Below the pieces are notes generated by a model. It was not told the DNA's origin. It did no database searches and saw nothing but the letters and a program-made list of their open reading frames with translations. Positions 46,293 through 57,850 of a DNA stretch of 64,000 nucleotides are shown piece after piece. Each line of letters starts with the position of its first letter. The stretch's first letter is position 1. The DNA is from Phycomyces blakesleeanus NRRL 1555(-) (taxonomy: Eukaryota > Mucoromycota > Mucoromycetes > Mucorales > Phycomycetaceae), in NCBI RefSeq assembly GCF_001638985.1, contig NW_017265136.1, forward strand, positions 3,020,150 through 3,084,149. The letters run 5' to 3'. Made by a program: the position numbers and the translations under genes.

Positions 46293-46836
46293 TGTGGTGA
46301 TCCAGACACTCGGATGTTGGATTTATCACATATAAGAACATATTCATATTAGGATAGCATAGTAGCTATCATCTTGTGAGTATAAAATATATATAAACGA
46401 TTAAGTAATCAGCCCAATAATTATTACAGTTAGTACTGTAGATAATATCTTAAAGATTGTTAAGATAATTATATCATACTGCCGGGTAAACTGTGTCAGA
46501 TCAATATGGAGCTAATTTAGTAGGAAGTCCTAAAGCTCTAGTATAAAAGAGAAAAGAATAGCTAAGAGCTAAAGAAGTGCAATTTATGACTTGATGTCAT
46601 AATTGTAACACCAACACTAGTTAAGCAGTAAATACACTCTAATAACCAAATATAATAAAGGAAGAAAGCCTTAAGAAACTAAGACGTAATGATAAGAGCA
46701 GATTGTGTTTTCTTATCAAAAGGGACACTTTTTATTTATAAATAAAGGACAACTTATATACAGTCTCAAAGTATTTCTATATGTCTCTATTATCAAATAT
46801 TTTATTTTTCTATTGTTTTGTACCTGAAATACCACA
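46293..46836 (+). repeat. Solo LTR, family 3 (544 bp)
   Basis: Starts TGTGGTGATCCAGACACTCG and ends CTGAAATACCACA, with a TGTGGT/ACCACA inverted terminal pair. AATAT at 46288-46292 and 46837-46841 is the 5-bp target duplication. TATAAA-like boxes occur inside. No internal retroelement sequence adjoins it. Confidence 0.85.
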
Positions 46837-47197
46837 AATATAAACAAACTTCTAAAGTTTATATTAAAGTATCTGCAGTGGTTACTTTAAAATTTATTTT
46901 TAGGCCTGTTTTATAGCAAATTAAAATATAGGTATGAACAAGTATGCCAGTATTTTGTCTTCTATAGTGCACTCAAATTCCAGTAGCACCAACAACAAAT
47001 GGAATATAATTTATTAAAATATAAATAATATATATTATGCTGTCCACAATAGTTAAATAAAAGTTTAGGAGGTAAAGGCAGATATGTACTTCATAGAGAC
47101 AAAAACAAAGTTCAATTTTTGTCACTGCTTCAGAATCTTGGCTAGACATCCAAAATGAAAACCAAGTGTCCCAGCCAAAAAGAAGGAAAGAAATTCT

Positions 47198-47404
47198 ATG
47201 GAAGTGGCCTCTGCTCCTAGCTCAATTAGTAAGAATATAGACGAAAAAGAGTTTTCAGCTCACCAAATTGAAAAAATGTTTGCTAAAGAGCAAGAGATAA
47301 TGAAAAGAAAGCAGGAGAAAAACATTGAGAGGCTGATTGCATTGCATTCAGAGAGTATTGCAAAGGGTAGTAAGCACAAGAAACTTCTAAAAAAGATCAT
47401 GTAG
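47198..47404 (+). CDS. Possible Harbinger accessory fragment (coiled coil)
   Basis: A 68-codon frame rich in Lys and Glu: SAHQIEKMFAKEQEIMKRKQ followed by EKNIERLIALHSESIAKG. The upstream frame continues with KKKERNSMEV. Composition and position resemble the C-terminal part of Harbinger partner proteins, but no diagnostic residue is visible. It could equally be a chance frame. Confidence 0.3.
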   Translation: MEVASAPSSISKNIDEKEFSAHQIEKMFAKEQEIMKRKQEKNIERLIALHSESIAKGSKHKKLLKKIM

Positions 47405-47775
47405 TCTAACGTCATGGTAGCAATGGCCATAAGAGAGAAAAATATCACCCTTTAAAGGACTCAGAACATAAAGATTTTGTTGATTGATACTTCTTTGATT
47501 GCAGATCCTGTCACTATCAGATGATATTGGACTTACAGAAGGAGGTTCTGGAAATAGGTATAGAGAATACATTTATCAGCAATAATAACAATTTGAACAG
47601 CAATTTCTTTGGTATTAGCAGCAAAAAAAAAGATTGTGATGGCAATTAGTTTGTAAAAAGCAAAAGCAAAAATAATAAATGTATATGTAATTTTAATTTT
47701 TCTTTATTTGATTAATAAATCTCTTTTTTTTGCCACAGGCTTTCTATAACATCTTATCTCAACTGAAAGTGCTGC

Positions 47776-49062
47776 TCATAGTTTCAAATTACTATATATT
47801 TTTGAATGACAACTTGCAAAGCTTCCATCTGAGAGCACTATCTCTGAACTGGGTATCAAGGATGTCATTCCAATTAATAAAGTATCTATCTCAGATCTTT
47901 CTCCTACAAATTCTCCTTCTACTCCACTATCTTCACCAACATTTTCTTTCTCTCCTCTGCTATTCTCTGCAATCATATTGTGCAAGATTATGTAAGTATT
48001 TACAATGTCATGCAGAGTTTCCTGGTTCCACATTTTTGCTGGCCTAGCAACTATTGCAAAATATGCATGCAATATACTGAATGCTCACTCTACATTCTTT
48101 CTGACTGCGACTTGTGTCTTTGCAAAGTTCTAAAAGAAGATAAGTGCTTAGTAAGTATAATAAATAATAATACAATATATATACATGTACTCTGTGCTTT
48201 GCAGATTGAGAGTCATTAAAGCTTTTAACAAAAGTCAAGTAAATTGAGTATACACTATCCGTTAAGTAATATTCTTAGCTATATATATTGTCAATGACAA
48301 TGAAGTTAACTTCAGGATCTTTTCTATTAGTTATACTTTCAAAAAGATGAGATTGATCAAAGATATTAATATCATTCAGAGATCCAGATAAGCCAAAGAA
48401 GGCATGTCAGATCTAAAGGTTGTATGAAGCAACAGCTTCCAAAACAGTAGAAGTCTTCTTCTTTCTAACATATTTCCCATGTCAAGCAGTGAGACAGTTC
48501 TTCAACTCCTAGTATATGCAATTGAGAGAATCTAGCATTCTAGGATACTCTCTTGATTCGCCTTCATGAAGTTGTTTTACATTCTTTTTTTTTCGCACTC
48601 TTAAGTACTTGTTGCTAAAAACAGATACAACTGCAGCACAGAAATGCTTCAGACACTCGAGAGCAGTTAACTCTGCCATTCTAGATAGTTTTTTTATGGA
48701 ACTGGCAGGAAGTTCATATGCTAGCTGCCAGATAGCTATGGTTACCTTCTGGGTAGAAGATAATCTAGGTCTACAAGCAGCATTTAACTTTTGCCCAAAG
48801 TAGCTATCATTGTCTTTGACAGTCTCCAGAACTTGCATAAACAATGCTTTGTTCATTCTAAAATGCCTACAGAATTGTTTGTCAGTGTAGATTGTACTTT
48901 CATTGAAATAATATTTGAATAGCTGATCGTGACCTTACTGTCTATCACGGAAGAATATAGTATAGGTCTTCTTTAGGATATTTTTTTCAATATCATTGTC
49001 AGAGTAGTTGTGAGTACGCTCGTCCAATAGGAAGCCGCTGACGGTCACATGTAACTATTAAT
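47776..49062 (-). pseudogene. Plant-type PIF/Harbinger transposase, degraded
   Basis: Minus strand: DERTHNYSDNDIE (near 49020), HDQLFKYYFNESTIYTDKQF and CRHFRMNKALFMQVLE (near 48900-48830), PRLSSTQKVTIAIWQLAYEL (near 48750), EYPRMLDSLNCIY-stop-ELKNC (near 48520), HAFFGLSGSLNDINIFDQSH (near 48380), a catalytic FIVIDN segment (near 48300), VRKNVE-stop-AFSILHAYFAIV (near 48080), IVNTYIILHNMIAE (near 47990). Stops replace Trp (WEWKNC and NLWIWHAF positions) and Arg (NVERAF). All are single G:C to A:T changes. Related families cut at 3-bp targets. This lineage is distinct from the element at 1202-4429. Confidence 0.78.
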
Positions 49063-49153
49063 TGTGTTCTTCTTTTTTAAAAAATGCAGTAATAAGAGTG
49101 TTGTTCATTTCTATTGGTGCACTTAGAAGCATAGAAGTAAATGGAAAGTAGTA

Positions 49154-49440
49154 CTGGATTTTTCCTATTTGATCGCGGTTTATAAAAATAAGTTTACGGT
49201 TTTTTAAAAAAAGTTGGCAGTTTATAAAAAAGAGTTTGCTTTTTTTTAGAATCAGTTTGCTGCCACACAGAAAACTAATTTGTATTTTATCCTATCAAAT
49301 TTGCGTATTTTTTTTTAATTTACGTTTTTAATTTGCGCATTTAATTTTTACTTTAGCCTCAATTTGCAAAGCTTGTTTGAACAAAATATAAATGTAAATT
49401 GCCATAACAAAACCTAAATTGCATATTATTTTTTATTTTC
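49154..49440. repeat. Left long terminal inverted repeat
   Basis: Matches the complement of 53775-54064 almost throughout, including TTGCTGCCACACAGAAAACT and CCTCAATTTGCAAAGCTTGT. Differences are scattered single bases. Confidence 0.9.
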
Positions 49441-49837
49441 TGCGTTTCTGTGTTTTGCCTGCTGGTATACACTTTTTCCAGATATTATTTGTGCAAAAAT
49501 AAAAATTGATTTGGTGAAAAAATAGAATTTACCAAATGCATCAAAAAAGGTGAATTAAGAAAAGAAATGGCAGAAAATTGCACCAAGTTTTATATTTATT
49601 TTTGCACCAAATCTATTTTTATTTTTGACTAATAATTCCCAGAAAATGTATATATTTTATATGTTTAATAAAAGAACATTATAACTATAAGTTTCATATT
49701 ACTTATGTCATATAATTTATCTATATAGGTTTTAATTTTTTGCATTTCTGTTTTACGCTTGTCACATATATTTGCTTTTTTTTAATGAAAGAACATTGTA
49801 GCTATAAGTTTTATATAAATTCTGGCATATAGTTTAT

Positions 49838-50338
49838 TCATAGTTTTTTTTGTAAAAGCATAGTTTTGACATATTTGCATAGTGTTTTTTCATATTCTTC
49901 TAAACAGGCATACTTGTGCATACGGGATCTTCTAGCTGGTAGGTTTAGTCTACTTCTTATACGTCTTATCACCCAACCGGCTGTTGATCTTGGCATATCT
50001 ACACTTTTTCCTGCTTCCGCCATTGTTATCTCATCAACAAAATACTTCTTCAGAACCAGCAAAGTTTCCTCTTCCATATAAGATTGGTAGCAGCACTTCT
50101 CCTTTGGTTTATCTCCTAGCATAATCAAATCTTCAGGATCCAAAACCTTGTCTTGTGTGCTGACACCTTCCATGTATACTGGTTTTTCGACCAAGGCAGA
50201 ACAGCTTTCCTTAACAGGCCTTGTCTGAATAGGACGGTAATTTAAATCGTGGTTATCAGTATTCCCTTCAAATGTCTCCATGAAGTCAGAATTGCAAGGA
50301 AGAATTGTCGATTGTTTGGTCTTGTTAAAGTTAAACAT
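49838..50338 (-). CDS. Stand-alone helix-turn-helix protein of the Tc1-like element
   Basis: An open frame of 166 codons just inside the left terminal repeat, divergent from the transposase. The N-terminal half is polar (MFNFNKTKQSTILPCNSDFM). Residues about 90-140 form a likely helix-turn-helix: EEETLLVLKKYFVDEITMAE, AGKSVDMPRSTAGWVIRRIR. This resembles the transposase's own DNA-binding start (VQGLFELVIENG, WTAKMAAKKMGINVRTGQNY). The C-terminus is basic (LPARRSRMHKYACLEEYEK). No catalytic motif. It could compete for or help binding at the ends, acting as a repressor or partner; this is inferred from similarity and position. It is intact while the transposase is broken. Confidence 0.6.
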   Translation of the reverse strand: MFNFNKTKQSTILPCNSDFMETFEGNTDNHDLNYRPIQTRPVKESCSALVEKPVYMEGVSTQDKVLDPEDLIMLGDKPKEKCCYQSYMEEETLLVLKKYFVDEITMAEAGKSVDMPRSTAGWVIRRIRSRLNLPARRSRMHKYACLEEYEKTLCKYVKTMLLQKKL

Positions 50339-50978
50339 GGCTTTTAAAATAATTGAAAAATATACTGATATGAAAATTAATTTTTAATGCTCTTTTATAT
50401 TATTTCCAAACCTTTGCCATAGCACAATAAATTTAATATAGTAACTCAAAATTAAAGTAAGTAAGTAATATTAAAACCTTCAAAAGATATTAAATGCTTT
50501 AATAGTGAGTACATAAAATTAGTAACTATACTGATCTATGAAAACAAATTTGTACTTGCAGCAAAAATACTTTCCAAAAAAGTTATGGGTAACAATAGAG
50601 CATATCTTTGAGCTTATTTTAGTAAAAACCAAGATAAAGTAAACTATAATGCAGTAAAAATCACCTGCTTAGAAAAGATAGTACAAATATGAGACATAAT
50701 ATGTATAATTTTTGTGTAAGAGATAGTAAAAAATAACAGTATAATTTAGTTATATTCCAAAGCATGATCAAATCAACACAATAATACTTGAGCAAGATTC
50801 ACTGTATAAAATTAAGAAAAAGATAACAGTTCAATGCTTAGATAAAAAAGAGCAAGTATAAGCAGTGTGATGTAACCATGAGGGCAATTTCCTTGAGAGA
50901 TAAGAAAAATATAGCTGTAATGTATTATAAGTAACATTCTGGAAAATTATATAACCATGAGTGCAATTTCATCGAGAG
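50339..50978. other. Interior of the Tc1-like element, left of the solo LTR
   Basis: No gene. Holds one unit of a tandem repeat (about 76 bp, GAGAGATAAGAAAAATATAG ... ACCATGAGTGCAATTTC) at about 50898-50978. Confidence 0.5.
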
Positions 50979-51512
50979 TGTTGTAAATGAGTATTGACTA
51001 CTGCTGTAATTGAGAATAAGTCTGAAGGAAATAATATAAGACTTCAGCTATTCCAGTCAAAGGTGTCTATCAATTACTTTATTATTTAACACACAGATTT
51101 AGCAAACATGATAGTGATTATATTTCATATGATGATATCACCATAATATGGGATACATCAGTGGATTATTATAAGCATAATTATAACTCATAAACACATT
51201 TACTTTCGATGTTAATACTTCATTGGGACTACACACATTTATATAATTAATCATACATTAATTATCTCAAGATCATGTTGCTCTGATTAAGGCTCAGATA
51301 GGATCAATTACCTGACCCCAGTCATATAATTTTCCCAATCCAAAACAATATAAATAGCAGTAGTAGTTCAGTGTAGGAACCTGGTCAAAACTTTGATATA
51401 AAATCCTTTCTCAATAAACAAAACCTACACAAGTTCTCACGAATCTTCGTTCCTAATCTCAAATCTTCAATTCTTCCTCTTAAAAACTTTTTCAACTTCA
51501 ACCACTACAACA
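50979..51512 (-). repeat. Solo LTR, family 1 (534 bp), reverse orientation
   Basis: On the minus strand begins TGTTGTAGTGGTTGAAG and ends CTCATTTACAACA, closely matching the LTR at 31325-31856. GAGAG at 50974-50978 and 51513-51517 is the target duplication. The neighbouring tandem unit, with a single GAGAG followed by ATAAG, shows the sequence before insertion. Confidence 0.93.
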
Positions 51513-52151
51513 GAGAGATAAGAAGAATATAGCTTTAATGTATTACAGATAACATTCTGGAAAATTATATTGCCCAGTAATCATCGAATACTGTTCATGG
51601 CAGAAAATCCAGCCAAGATGAACCAGATATTGGGATAGAAAATGGCAGAGATTAACAGTGTTTGTAAGTTTAGAGATAGTATGATACACAATTAGCTACA
51701 AAAAGGTGAAATATGCTACATACAGCATGTAATAAGATGAAATTGGACCAAGTAACCATTGAATAATATCTACAGCTTACAATTGGCTAAAAATAACCCA
51801 AATACTAGGGCTGATAATGATAGAGATTAACAATATAATATAAATTTAAGTATAATCTGATATGAAATCAGCAACAACTAGCCATGTTACAATAGATTTA
51901 CTATATTTGTAAGCAGAACAAATGCATATAAACATCAAATAATACTCTTAGCACAGATTTAGAAAAATATTTGTTTAATGATTGTCAGTAGATAATAAAC
52001 ACATCAAATAAAAATAAAGGATGTCATATTTTATTGCGAAAGTAATATAAAAGGTAGTCTGTTTTTTGTTAAAAAATATTAATTTGCTTTATAAACATTC
52101 ACACCCCATCCCATACACACCAACACCAACACCCACACCAACACCAAAAAA
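51513..52151. other. Interior of the Tc1-like element, right of the solo LTR
   Basis: No gene. Starts with the second tandem unit (GAGAGATAAGAAGAATATAG), followed by two diverged, roughly 180-bp related blocks (both with GAGATTAACARTRT) and a CACACC-rich leader just before the transposase start (52120-52145). Confidence 0.5.
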
Positions 52152-53564
52152 ATGAACATGATCTTTGATGCCACTACTATGGACATTGTTGATGATTATG
52201 AAGAAAGAACAATAGATACAATGACCAATGCTGTACTTCATGAGTGGAAAGTAACCTATCCCAACTCTGGCAATGGAATCCAGACTCTAGTGATAAAGAT
52301 GGATTTTGAACAGACAACTACCAACTAGGAGACTTGTATACAGGGTTCTGATGCGGAGACTTTGGAGGAAGAAAATGAAAAAAACTGAGAAAAAACCTTA
52401 TAAGCCTAGAGGCACTTATCACAAGTACATGCCAGAACAGGTGCAAGGACTTTTTGAGTTAGTTATTGAGAACGGTATGCTAAAATAAGTAATATAAAGA
52501 CAGTGTATAAATATTAATTGCTATTTTTATTTTCAAAAGGATGGACTGCTAAGATGGCCGCCAAAAAAATGGGCATTAATGTTCGTACTGGCCAAAACTA
52601 TATTGCTCAGTATAGAAAAGATGAAGAACAACGTCTTCCTGGAAGTACAGGAAAAAGATCTGTCAGCACTCCTCCCAAGCTTTTACAACAACATTCATCC
52701 TTTCTGATCGTGTACTTTGAGAACAACGTTGCTGTAACTCTTCAGGAAGCACGCACTGCCCTGCTAGAAAAATTTAAAGATCTGACAATCACTCTGTCTG
52801 GCCTTCAAAAGCATTTGGTGAATAAGTGCTGTCTAACACTGTATAAACTTGAGAAACTTCCTGCAGCTCGCAATTCAGAATGGGTAATTCAGTTAAGAAA
52901 GGACAAGGTGACTGAATGGTTTTCCATTTTGGATTTTGACTATGTCAGAGACTGCGTCTTTATCAATGAGGAAGGTTTCAACATGCATATCAAGTGCAAC
53001 TTTTGAAGATCCACCTGTGGAAAGCCAGCAAAAACAACAGTACCAACGCAATGAGATGTCAGCATTACTATTCTTGAAGCTATTTCCCAAATTGGTGTAA
53101 TCAGTGTCACCTTGCGCAAACCACAGGCAGTTGTTAGCTCTAAGAAGTGCAAGTTGGATAAGAAAGTGGAGAAGATCAATGGCCATGTTAGAACCTGATC
53201 AGAGCACTTTCTTCATTTCATTGAAAATGTCATGGACGTATTGGATCACTGTAATCAACAAGGCAAGTACTTGGTAATGGATAATGCACCAATACACAAT
53301 CCAAAGGCCATACAAGAGCTGATAGAGAAAAGAGGATACCAATGCATATTTCTACCATCTTACTCTCCTTTCCTTAATTTAATCGAAGAGTTTTGGTCAA
53401 AAGTGAAGGCTGGTGTCAAAAGGGAGACACTTTCTGCTGACAATCAATTGATACCAAGAATTGTGGAATAAGTAAAGAGTGTGACAGTTGAAGATTGTAA
53501 TAGGTGGATTAGACACGCAGTATCTTTCTTCCATTCTTGCTTAGAGGGAGAAACCAACCTTTAA
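52152..53564 (+). pseudogene. Tc1/IS630-like DDE transposase, degraded
   Basis: Starts MNMIFDATTMDIVDDYEERT, then a frameshift near 52310 leads to RGTYHKYMPEQVQGLFELVI. An intron (about 52476-52539) precedes WTAKMAAKKMGINVRTGQNY, a helix-turn-helix. DDE_3 motifs: CVFINEEGFNMH (near 52955, Asn where Asp is expected), YLVMDNAPIHN (near 53270) and LPSYSPFLNLIEEFWSKVK (near 53370, Glu intact). Stops at 53004, near 53055 and 53470 break the frame. It ends in FHSCLEGETNL. Family function is TA-targeted cut and paste. Asp to Asn is a single G to A change. Confidence 0.82.
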
Positions 53565-53774
53565 TTTTATTTTATTTTATTTATTATGTTCTTTCATTTA
53601 TTCATTTATATAATATTCTTATTTTTTATGCACTTCTTATTTCTATATTATCTCTATTATTTATATTTTTATGTGCTTTTTTGAATTTTTTTATGCACTT
53701 CTTATACCTTTAGCATCTTTATTCTTTATATTTTTTACATTTTCTTATGCATTCTCTTAAACATTTTTCTATGC

Positions 53775-54064
53775 AAAAAATAAAAAAATAATATGCAATT
53801 TAGATTTCTTTTATTGCAATTTACATTTATATTTTGTGCAAACAAGCTTTGCAAATTGAGGCTAAAGTAAAAATTAAAAGCGCAAATTAAAAATGTAAAT
53901 TAAAAAAAAATATGCAAATTTGGTAGGATAGAATGCAAATTAGTTTTCTGTGTGGCAGCAAACTGATTCTAAAAAAAAGCAAACTCTTTTTTATAAACCA
54001 CCAACTTTTTTTAAAAAATCTTGAACTTATTTTTATAAACTGCGATCAAATAGAAAAAATCCAG
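53775..54064. repeat. Right long terminal inverted repeat
   Basis: Complement of 49154-49440. The AT-rich stretch before it (53565-53775) contains three TTTATGCACTTCTTAT-like repeats and no gene. Confidence 0.88.
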
Positions 54065-54089
54065 TAGCACTGTATTTATTTATTTATTT

Positions 54090-54351
54090 TTATGTGACTA
54101 CTTTTCTAGGCAGTAGAATAACAAAATATTTTTGTGTCCCATTTTACATTTTATGTGTAGTCAATGCGAAGCATGAATGCAGACGTTGTATTGGAACAAT
54201 GCATGAAGCTTTCTCTTCCATGTATCCCTTCTCCCACAACTCTAGGCCTTGTTCAGCTAACGGCTGGTGATGACTGGACTGGTAGGCAGGAAACCATTTA
54301 ATGAATGCAAACGTTGACACTCTTTTGACTCCACCGATATTGATGGTAGGA
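54090..54351 (-). pseudogene. CACTG-4 transposase, C-terminal fragment
   Basis: Reads TINIGGVKRVSTFAFIKWF, SSHHQPLAEQGLELWEKGYM, ASCIVPIQRLHSCFALTTHK, a TAA-containing stretch (HKM-stop-NGTQ), and ends LPRKVVT at 54090. It is nearly the same as the end of the CACTG-2 protein. It joins the fragment ending YLFT at 61233 once CACTG-3 and one GGA copy are removed. Confidence 0.88.
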
Positions 54352-54594
54352 CACTGGAAAAATAAAAAAAAATACTATAGCTTTAAGTAACGAGAAAGGT
54401 AGTGGAAATGTCAGGGTTTTTTTCAGCTCAGCCGTTTTTTTTATTTAAGTTGGGGGTGTATTTTCGACGTATTCTATTGGTTTAGATAGACAATAAAAAA
54501 TTCATATTTTTTTGGCTTGCTATAAAATCACATCAAATAAAGTATTTGTAGTACTTGTTTCCTTTTTTATTTTATAATTCAAGCTATACACAAT

Positions 54595-57500
54595 ATGTTT
54601 CCCTCTACCCAAACCCACACCTTAGACTGTCACTGCATTAAATGTCACAACAGTCATCAGAAATCTTCTTATGCTGCAAAGCGTACTGAGACTCATCGTA
54701 ATAAGAGAGCTAGAGTTGAAGGTACCAGAATATTTGAGAATAGTATAATATATTCAGTGTTGGTTTTTTGTTTGCTGCGTAATAATCGTTTTAATTTTTT
54801 ATTTTTTATTTTTTATTTATGTTGTTTATTTTTAAACTTTTAATGAAACACAGCCGCAATGAGAAACATGGATGTAGATACTGAGGGTAAGAATTTTTTT
54901 ATTTGAAAGCAGAAAAAAAAACTAATAAACTATTATATTCCATATTTGTAGTAATCCCAACCTCTCGTTCCGATTCTGTGGAAGCAATGGACGGTCAGGC
55001 CAACTCACCTTTTTTGGATGCCGCCTCAATGTTTGACAATGACAGAGACGACAATGATTTCGATGACAATGTTGAAGATGAAGTCAATGAGATCGAGATC
55101 GAGGACTTCAACAGTGAAGGTCAGTGTGAGATACATAAAGAAAACTAAAAGAAAAAGAGAGTAAAAGAAAAATCAAGTGTTAATTTTTTTTTAATTTTTT
55201 ACAGACCCTTTTGCTGCTCCTGATATGCCCAAAAATGAAGTCCATCAATTCATAGCCATCTTTACGGTACTGTTTGCTTCACGTCATGTTGTTGATAAGG
55301 GTGCTGCTGTCTTGATTGAGTTTATCAACAACCTGCTGAGAATCTACGACCAAGATTTTCAATTACCAACCAGTCTTGCCGGTTTACAAAAAATAACAGG
55401 ATTTTCTGCTATTACAAAAGGCATCAAGAAATTTGTGGTGTGCCAAGACTGTCATATAGTATATCAGGATATCGTATCTGCTCCTCCTCGATGTGTTTCC
55501 TCAAAACTTGGTGCCAGGTCTGCATGCAACTGTAATTTGACGAAATCCATATCTTCCGGTGCCTTGGTTGCAAAGCGTGAATATGTCTACCAATCCATTA
55601 AAAATACATTGAGCGTTTTCTTCCGTCGCCCTAGTTTCGAAGCCAAGATTCGTCAATGGAATAAGGAGTTGAAAATGGTAGATACTCTGTGCGATGTCTA
55701 TGATGGTGCGATGTGGAAGGAGTTGAAGGACAAGGATGGTGTATCATTTGTGTTGGACCCACGCTCACTAATGTTAACACTTAACATCGACTGGTTCCAG
55801 CCCTTTGATGGTGTCACTCACTCCTCTGGTGTTATCTATCTGGCCATCAACAACTTGCCCCATGATGAAAGATTCAAGCCAGAGAATATTATCCTTGTAG
55901 GTCTCATGCCTGGTCCAAAGGAGCCAAAAACCGACGAGATCAATAGTTACTTGGAGCCCTTGGTGGATGATTTGAAGCAGCTGTATGTTGGCATGCGGAT
56001 TCCTACACACGAATTCCCAAATGGTGTCAGTGTTCGTGCTGCACTACTGATGGTTGCATGTGATATCCCAGCCGCCAGAAAGACAAGTGGATTCACAGCG
56101 CATAACAGCACATGTGCTTGTTACAGGTGCAGCCGGCAGTTTACTCGGTTAGGGAGCAGCAACCAGGTTGATTTCCATGGATTCAATTATTCTCGTTGGA
56201 ATATCCGCAGTGGTGCAGAGAGCAGGTTGCATGCTGAGGAGTGGAAGGATGCAAGTACACTCTCAGAAAGGCATCAGCTGGAGGTCGAAAATGGTGTTCG
56301 ATGGTCGCAGTTGCAACGCCTTGGATACTTTGATCTAGTACGTGGAACGATCATTGATCCCATGCATAATCTTTTCCTGGGGACGTCTAAGAGATTAATG
56401 GATCGGTGGATTGATGAGAAGACAATTGGACCTGAAGAGTTTGCTTCGTTGGAGAAAATTGCAGAGACAATGGTACTACCCAGAGATTATACCACACTGA
56501 CAACCAAAATTGGAAAGGGCTTCAGCTACATGAAAGCGGACGAGTGGAAATCATGGGTTCTGGTTTATTCTCCTCTCTTGTTGCATGGTATTCTCCCTCC
56601 ATTACAATTCAAGAACTGGATGTATTTCGTTGATGCATGCCGATACTACGTAAAGCCCAGCATTACTTTTGATGAGATCACCACTGCCCACAGCCTGTTA
56701 GAAAAGTTTTGCAATGCATGTAATGTAGACTATACCGCCACTATTCTCACCTGCAATATGCACCTACACCTCCATCTTCATGAATGCATTCGTGATTTTG
56801 GACCAGTGTATGGTTATTGGCTCTTTGGGTTTGAGCGATACAATGGTATTTTAAAGAATTTCAAGACAAATGGCAAAGACGGATTTGAGGCGACCTACAT
56901 GAAAAATTTTGTTCAGAATGCATATAAGGGTGATTATGTCAATGCTGTTCTTAAAAGTTCTAGCCAGATCCCCTTCATTCACACTCTGTCTAAACTTGTT
57001 ACAACCTCCATACCTGCCGCCACAGTCACCACTCTCTCCAGTCGCCCATTCAGATTGCAAGCATTCGTTCAAGGCTACACTGATCCTTATAATCCACCCA
57101 AGGGTAACGAGCCTCTTCCTCCTTCTACATTTCCTCTAAAATACAAAAAGCCATCAGTAATGGATGATTCCGACTATCTCCATTTACTTGAATACTACCA
57201 AGTCGCTTACAACCTCCCAGACCTTGCCAGCTATCAGGACACGTCCTATAATCGCCCAGCACTTGACAATCAAATCATCAAATTGAAGTCAATTGACATT
57301 CTTGGTCAACACTATCAAGGAACAAACAACAGCACAATCAGTCGCGGATCACTTGTTCAGGCAAAGTTTGTTGGTAGTAATGGAAACATTATACTTGGAT
57401 TTGCTGGACAGATTCAGTATCTTTTTACACACTCCTTCCAACTTCCACCCACGCACAATCTCCATCTGACTCGCATGGTTCATGATCATCAACATGTATT

Positions 57501-57711
57501 CGCATTTATCAAGTGGTTTCGTACTTCCTCTGATAGGTCGCGTGAGGATGACGGTGTTGAATTTTGTTTGCCCACGTTCTCTCCTGATAGCTACCATAGC
57601 ATTATACCTGTACATCGCATCTTATTAGAGGTTGCTACAGCTACTATTGCAACAAGTAGAAATGTTAGCAAAATGCTGGTAATTCCATTGCCAAAGAAGC
57701 TATATGCTTAA
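54595..57711 (+). CDS. tnp2-like transposase of CACTG-3, intact
   Basis: Exons 54595-54721, 54854-54886, 54952-55119 and 55205-57711 (phase-1 introns) give 945 in-frame codons with stop. Exon 1: CHCIKC motif and a basic end (HRNKRARVE). Exon 3: acidic (DNDRDDNDFDDNVEDEVNE). Exon 4, the same length as in CACTG-2: NIDWFQPFDGVTHSSG, ENIILVGLMPGPKE, CDIPAARKTSGFTAH then CACYRCSRQF, DPMHNLFLGTSKRLM, MKADEWKSW, NMHLHLHLHE, FGFERYNGILKNFKTN (Glu present), ending MLVIPLPKKLYA. All conserved positions of the family are present, so this is the best candidate for an active enzyme in the window. Polyadenylation signals AATAAATAAA follow the stop. Confidence 0.92.
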
Positions 57712-57850
57712 ATAATAAATAAAGTGAACTTTTACATTTCTTTTTCTTTAACAAAAAAAACAGAGCGCGTATTTCTGATATATATATTGATAGTATTTTG
57801 TATGTGAAAAGTAATATATAGATAAAAAGAGAGAGGCAATTTTTGTTTAT

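Larger units (their letters stand above)
47155..49062 (-). mobile_element. Second PIF/Harbinger element, decayed, borders uncertain
   Basis: Holds a minus-strand plant-type Harbinger transposase and a plus-strand coiled-coil frame. A weak inverted pair, AGTAGCACCAACAACAAATG near 46992 and AGTGCACCAATAGAAATGAA (complement near 49120), may be the ends, but it is too diverged to rely on and no target duplication was confirmed. Confidence 0.6.
49154..54064 (+). mobile_element. Tc1/IS630-like element with long terminal repeats and two genes (4911 bp)
   Basis: Inverted terminal repeats near 290 bp, beginning CTGGATTTTTCCTATTTGAT (left) and CTGGATTTTTTCTATTTGAT (complement of right). TA flanks both ends (49152-49153, 54065-54066). 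Contains a plus-strand DDE transposase (52152-53564), a minus-strand helix-turn-helix gene (49838-50338) and a solo LTR. Without the LTR it is about 4.4 kb, large for Tc1-like elements. It lies just downstream of the CACTG-4 transposase. Confidence 0.85.

Noticed and set aside
46869..46880. CTGCAGTG as the right end of another CACTG element
   Set aside because: Only seven bases agree with family ends, no partner end and no target duplication were found.
46992..49125. Exact borders of the second Harbinger element
   Set aside because: The candidate inverted pair is weak and the flanks show no convincing duplication.
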